From contig NZ_SSNY01000009.1 of the NCBI RefSeq assembly GCF_004801285.1, positions 1-64,000 of the forward strand: DNA of 64,000 bases, in the 5' to 3' direction. The notes below the pieces were generated by a model. The model did no database searches. It was not told the DNA's origin and was given only the letters and a program-made list of their open reading frames with translations. Origin of the DNA: Ollibium composti (GTDB taxonomy: Bacteria; Pseudomonadota; Alphaproteobacteria; Rhizobiales; Rhizobiaceae). The position numbers and the translations under genes are program-made. How positions within the stretch are numbered: position 1 is the stretch's first letter; the number at the start of each line of letters is the position of its first letter. Below are positions 57,134 to 64,000 of the stretch, one piece after another.

Positions 57134-57155
57134 TTGTTCAAAATTCATTGAACAA
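57134..57155. promoter_or_regulatory. Candidate ArsR operator of the MFS gene
   Basis: An 8-bp inverted repeat, ttgttcaa / ttgaacaa (57134-57141 and 57148-57155), sits 11 nt upstream of the MFS start, between it and the ArsR gene. Probably bound by that regulator. Confidence 0.6.
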
Positions 57156-57330
57156 TTGGACTTCTGTTGGCCTTCTGTCAATTCTATGCCACAACGCTCC
57201 TGCCAGCCTCATGTCATGAGGCCATGTCCGCACGCGGCAACTTGCCGGTATCGCCGGGCCACGGCATTGCATCCCGCCCCGCCGCGCGGCAGGAACGGGA
57301 CCCGACGCGAAAGGAAAGCAAGACCAGGCC

Positions 57331-57666
57331 ATGAACCCGCAGCATCCCGATGTCGACCAGATCAGCCTTTCCAACGTGCTGGCCGCCCTCGGCGACCCGA
57401 CGCGGCTGGCGATCGTGGCGGAGCTGGCGCGCAAGGGCGACGGGCCGGTGAGCTGCAGCCATTTCCTGATGTTCACGTCCAAGACCAATCTCAGCTACCA
57501 CCTGGCCAAGCTGCGCGAGGCCGGCGTCACCCGCACGGAAGTCAGCGGCACTAGCCGCTTCACCACGCTGCGCCGCGCCGATCTCGACCAGCGCTTCCCC
57601 GACCTTCTGGCGTCGGTCATCACCGGCGCGTCGACCGCAGACGAATCCGAAGCGCAAACGACATAA
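57331..57666 (+). CDS. ArsR-family regulator
   Basis: A 111-residue winged-helix protein with LSNVLAALGDPTRLAIVAEL, a cysteine in PVSCSHF and the recognition helix SKTNLSYHLAKLREAGVTRT. It is divergent from the MFS exporter and probably represses it. The single cysteine does not form a classic metal site. Confidence 0.87.
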   Translation: MNPQHPDVDQISLSNVLAALGDPTRLAIVAELARKGDGPVSCSHFLMFTSKTNLSYHLAKLREAGVTRTEVSGTSRFTTLRRADLDQRFPDLLASVITGASTADESEAQTT

Positions 57667-57781
57667 GCCGCCGCACACGTCATTTTCCGTCTCATCGATG
57701 TCGGCATCGCCGCCGGCCGTCCGTCCTTGGCATATCGAGCGCGCCTGACCCTAGGCATGCGCAGGATCAAGGGAGAGTTTT

Positions 57782-58438
57782 ATGAGAAAGATCGTTGCCG
57801 CCACCTTCGTCAGCCTCGACGGCGTCATGCAGGCCCCGGGCGGGCCGGAGGAAGACCCGACCGGCGGCTTCGCCTTCGGCGGCTGGACGTTTCCCTTCTG
57901 GGACGAGGCCTCGGGCGAGGCCGTGGGCGAGATCTTCGCCGAACCCTTCGACCTGCTGCTCGGCCGCCGCACCTACGATATCTTCGCCGCCTACTGGCCT
58001 TACGCGGACAAGGACGATTCGATAGCGAAAGCCTTCAATCCGGCGAGAAAATACGTCGCCACCCACCGTCCCGAAAGCCTGGCCTGGCAAAACAGCGAGG
58101 CGCTCGGCGCCGATATCGTCGCCGCCCTGCGCGCGCTGAAAGCGCAGGACGGGCCGCGCCTGCTGATCCAGGGCTCCAGCGACCTGATCCACCAGTTGCT
58201 CGCCGCCGAGTTGATCGACGAATTGCGGCTGATGATCTTCCCGCTGGTGCTGGGCAAGGGCAAGCGGCTGTTCGACGGCGGCACCCCGCCCCGGACCTTC
58301 CGCGTCGCCGGCGTCAGAACATTTTCGACCGGCGTGATCGCGGCGCGCTACGAGCCCGCCGGTGCGGTGGCCACCGGTTCCTTCGGGCACGAAAACCCGA
58401 GCGAGGCCGAAATCGAGCGGCGCCGGACCTTGCGCTGA
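57782..58438 (+). CDS. Dihydrofolate reductase-family protein (RibD C-terminal type)
   Basis: A 218-residue NADPH-binding reductase with VAATFVSLDGVMQAPGGPEE, the GRRTYDIFA segment and the C-terminal strand LGKGKRLFDGGT. Related proteins are often annotated as deaminase/reductase; the substrate is unknown. AGGGAG precedes the start. Confidence 0.86.
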   Translation: MRKIVAATFVSLDGVMQAPGGPEEDPTGGFAFGGWTFPFWDEASGEAVGEIFAEPFDLLLGRRTYDIFAAYWPYADKDDSIAKAFNPARKYVATHRPESLAWQNSEALGADIVAALRALKAQDGPRLLIQGSSDLIHQLLAAELIDELRLMIFPLVLGKGKRLFDGGTPPRTFRVAGVRTFSTGVIAARYEPAGAVATGSFGHENPSEAEIERRRTLR

Positions 58439-58653
58439 CGTTCCGTCATCTGTGCCGCCGATGCCACGGCCGGGAGCGGAAGCGGCACGGGCTCCGCATA
58501 ACGAGACTTTCAATCGCCACACTGCTCGTGCAATCTGCGCGCCGGCCCCAAGGCGGAACATACGAGCGGACACGTTGACGATATCGAAACCGATACCAAT
58601 CCCTTCGGTCGGGGCCCGGTCGCGCCCCGCCTGCCGCTGAAGGGAGCCGGCGG

Positions 58654-59604
58654 ATGCTTCGACGCGCATTTCCTGCGCTGGCAATCCTGCTGCTCGCCGG
58701 CCAGGCATCGGCGGCGGCAGAGCCGCAGGCTTCGATGGCTGTCGTGCAAGGGCTTGCCGAAGGCGACATGCTCAACCTGCGCGCCAGCGCCTCCCCCACT
58801 GGCCGGGTCGCGGCCCGCGTGCCGAACGGCACGGCCCTGAAGAAATTCGGCTGCGACACCTTCAAGGGTTACGACTGGTGCGAGGTGCAGGACGTCGCCA
58901 ATCCGCAGATGCGCGGCTGGGCGCCGGCACGCTACCTGCTCGACGCCGGGCCGGTGGACGACGCCGCCCCCGCGATGGCCACCGGCACGACGGGAAACCC
59001 GCAGGAAGGACAACTTGCCGTGCCGCCCAACCTCGCGGCTCGCTTCGGCGAGGCGCAACCGGCTCCCGCCGACGATGCCGAGGAAAAGTCGGCGGCGATC
59101 CGCAAGGCCATGCAGGACGCCTACGGAACCGCACCGGCTGCGGAAGACGACGATACCTCCTTGCTGGACGACGGGATTGAAGGCGTCGAAGCGGATTCAG
59201 ACGCCGGCAGCGACGAAGCCACGACCGCCGACGTTCCCGTGCCCACGCCGCGGCCCGGCGAGGCGACCGATGCCGCGACCATGGTTGCGCGGACGGAGGA
59301 GCCGGCCCCGTCGGCAACGGGCTCGCCCGCGCCTGCCGGCGGCGACATTCCCTGCGCCCGCTATGTCGGCCAGCCGATGACCCGTTGCACGATCTCCGTG
59401 GCGCACAAGGGCGAAGGCGCTGCCGATGTCACCGTGACTTGGCCGGACGGCGGCACGCGCATCATCAATTTCCGTGACCGCAAGCCGGCCGGCTCGGATT
59501 CGACCGGCGAATTCCGCTTCACCCGCGAGGGTACGCTGAACATGATCCGGATCGGCCAGTCCGAGCGCTTCGAGATCACCGACACGCTGTCTTTCGGGAA
59601 GTGA
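58654..59604 (+). CDS. Secreted SH3-domain protein
   Basis: A 316-residue protein. Signal peptide (1-20), then a bacterial SH3 domain (GDMLNLRASASPTGRVAARV ... GYDWCEVQDV) typical of cell-wall or periplasmic proteins, an acidic/Pro-rich linker (about 110-225) and a conserved C-terminal beta domain (CARYVGQPMTRCTISVAHKG ... IGQSERFEITDTLSF). Function unknown; a wall-binding or envelope role is likely. Confidence 0.82.
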   Translation: MLRRAFPALAILLLAGQASAAAEPQASMAVVQGLAEGDMLNLRASASPTGRVAARVPNGTALKKFGCDTFKGYDWCEVQDVANPQMRGWAPARYLLDAGPVDDAAPAMATGTTGNPQEGQLAVPPNLAARFGEAQPAPADDAEEKSAAIRKAMQDAYGTAPAAEDDDTSLLDDGIEGVEADSDAGSDEATTADVPVPTPRPGEATDAATMVARTEEPAPSATGSPAPAGGDIPCARYVGQPMTRCTISVAHKGEGAADVTVTWPDGGTRIINFRDRKPAGSDSTGEFRFTREGTLNMIRIGQSERFEITDTLSFGK

Positions 59605-59781
59605 ACGGAGTTCCCGGGCCGGGGGTGAATTTCCAGCGGGAAATCGTGCATTTTCGGGGTTACATAGCCCCTCCTCCTCCCCTATAAGACCCGCCTAGCC
59701 ACAGATCAGAATCCCCTTGCGCAGCGGCCGGGCCGAACCCCTGTCGTGCTTTTGCGCAGCCTGCCGAACGGACCGCCACAC

Positions 59782-63267
<3,486 letters not shown>

Positions 63268-63343
63268 AAGCGCTCTCTATCTCCGCTTTGTGAAAGAGAA
63301 AGCGATTTCAGAGCCTGAGCGCAGTGTGCGGCGATAAAAGAAT

Positions 63344-63371
63344 GACAAAACCTGGATTGCAGGTTTTTGTC
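63344..63371. terminator. Terminator between carB and the nuclease-domain gene
   Basis: Stem aaaacctg / caggtttt (63347-63354 with 63360-63367), loop gattg, followed by T residues and preceded by A residues. It can end both the carB transcript and the opposing gene that stops at 63370. Confidence 0.8.
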
Positions 63372-64000
63372 ACACGATCGCTGCCTCTTTCCGCTTCGCC
63401 CTCTCCATCTTCTTCAACGCCTTGTTGATCCGCGCAGACGCTTCCTTGGCTTTGTCGCCTTCAACCGCCTCACGCTTGATCACCTCTTCCGCAATCAGGG
63501 TAGCGAGATTTTCCGGCGCCACTTTCAAATCAGGAAACAACCTTCGCAATTCCCGCCGCACGACGGAGACAACAGGTTCCGAGCAAACGATTGCGGCAAC
63601 GGTGAACTTGTTGAAGAGTTGCGCCTGTTGATGGAAGGCGTCCATCGCGTCGGTGGTCAGCCCTTCCTTGGCGAACGGAAACAATTGCTGAAGGTGATCC
63701 TGATTTTTGGGGCTGACGCCCGCGAGATCGAACCGGCACACCTCCTCGTGGCTGATCTGGTTCGCGACATAGATGCGGATCAGCCGCCATTCGACAGCAT
63801 TCGTCAGGATTACCCAGTGAATGCCTTGATGTGCACCGTAATCGATGACCTGCCGCAAATGATTGTCAGCAAGGCTGCTTCCCGCTGACTTCACTTCTAT
63901 CAACAGCCTCAACTTGCCGCCGATCTTAACCGCCAAGTCGCAATATGTGGCTTTTATCTGATGTTCCGAGGTCAGTTCCTCGTATTTGTCGTATCCGAAG
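63370..64000 (-). CDS. HsdR-N-type nuclease-domain protein, partial
   Basis: The C-terminal 210 residues of a protein that runs past the right edge. The visible part has a restriction-endonuclease-like core: D in YCDLAVKIGG and the E-x-K of LLIEVKSAG, both PD-(D/E)xK elements, with an upstream tyrosine/glutamate helix (FGYDKYEELTSEHQ) as in HsdR N-terminal domains. The C-terminus is helical and basic (KKMERAKRKEA). Stand-alone proteins of this kind are common near core genes; a restriction role is not shown. Confidence 0.7.
   Translation of the reverse strand, partial: FGYDKYEELTSEHQIKATYCDLAVKIGGKLRLLIEVKSAGSSLADNHLRQVIDYGAHQGIHWVILTNAVEWRLIRIYVANQISHEEVCRFDLAGVSPKNQDHLQQLFPFAKEGLTTDAMDAFHQQAQLFNKFTVAAIVCSEPVVSVVRRELRRLFPDLKVAPENLATLIAEEVIKREAVEGDKAKEASARINKALKKMERAKRKEAAIV

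Overview
The window is GC-rich chromosomal DNA from an alphaproteobacterium, most likely a rhizobial (Phyllobacteriaceae-type, Mesorhizobium/Aminobacter-like) Hyphomicrobiales member. The basis is protein style: a dnaG-rpoD pair, an alpha-type long CarB, HlyU-, RcnB- and YcgN-family proteins, TCR/Tet-type MFS, MntR/MntH, and rhizobial small palindromic repeats. The genus is inferred and was not tested by any search.

Left part, about 1-19.25 kb, looks accessory. It opens with a 5'-truncated IS630 transposase that reads through a frameshift at an A7 run and abuts a fragment resembling a repeated IS21-type end. Next is a tightly packed minus-strand catabolic/transport operon (10485 down to 2317, with an aminotransferase-V gene after a 201-nt gap). 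It encodes a glutamine-synthetase-like ligase, an N-formylglutamate amidohydrolase-like protein, a cysteine hydrolase (isochorismatase fold), a complete LivGFHM-J branched-amino-acid-type ABC importer, a metal-dependent cyclase/amidohydrolase and a cysteine-desulfurase-like PLP enzyme. An RpiR regulator and a second, divergently transcribed cysteine hydrolase head the locus. The likely role is uptake and breakdown of an amide or ureido nitrogen compound. A second unit (18396 down to 12821) encodes a small conserved protein, a Lon/AAA-like ATPase, an FtsH-type AAA ATPase, a separate M41 zinc peptidase that carries the AAA lid, and a metallophosphoesterase. It is opposed by a small XRE regulator across a strong palindromic operator. 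This split-FtsH cassette is the best candidate for an undescribed system. A tRNA-Ile(CAT) gene at 19256-19331 marks the probable edge of the accessory segment.

Middle part, about 19.4-34.5 kb, holds envelope and regulatory genes: a SIMPL-domain protein, a YcgN cysteine-cluster protein, a very repetitive OmpA-family protein, a TbpB-like surface lipoprotein paired with a Slam-type outer-membrane translocator, a frameshifted LuxR regulator, SDR and VOC enzymes with a TetR regulator and duplicated operator, HlyU, PadR, YjbQ, LysE and a CPA2 antiporter with Usp domains.

Right part, about 34.5-64 kb, is mostly core: rpoD, dnaG, RcnB-like, a class-B-like acid phosphatase, Na/Pi cotransporter, several MFS exporters, GST, an ECF sigma factor with a SnoaL-like tail, ArsR-SRPBCC pairs, GatB/YqeY, carA, a YpfJ-type metallopeptidase, divergent mntR/mntH, a reductase, an SH3 protein, carB (9.4 kb from carA) and the C-terminal part of an HsdR-N-like nuclease protein cut by the right edge. 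No rRNA, CRISPR array, phage genes or integrase were seen.
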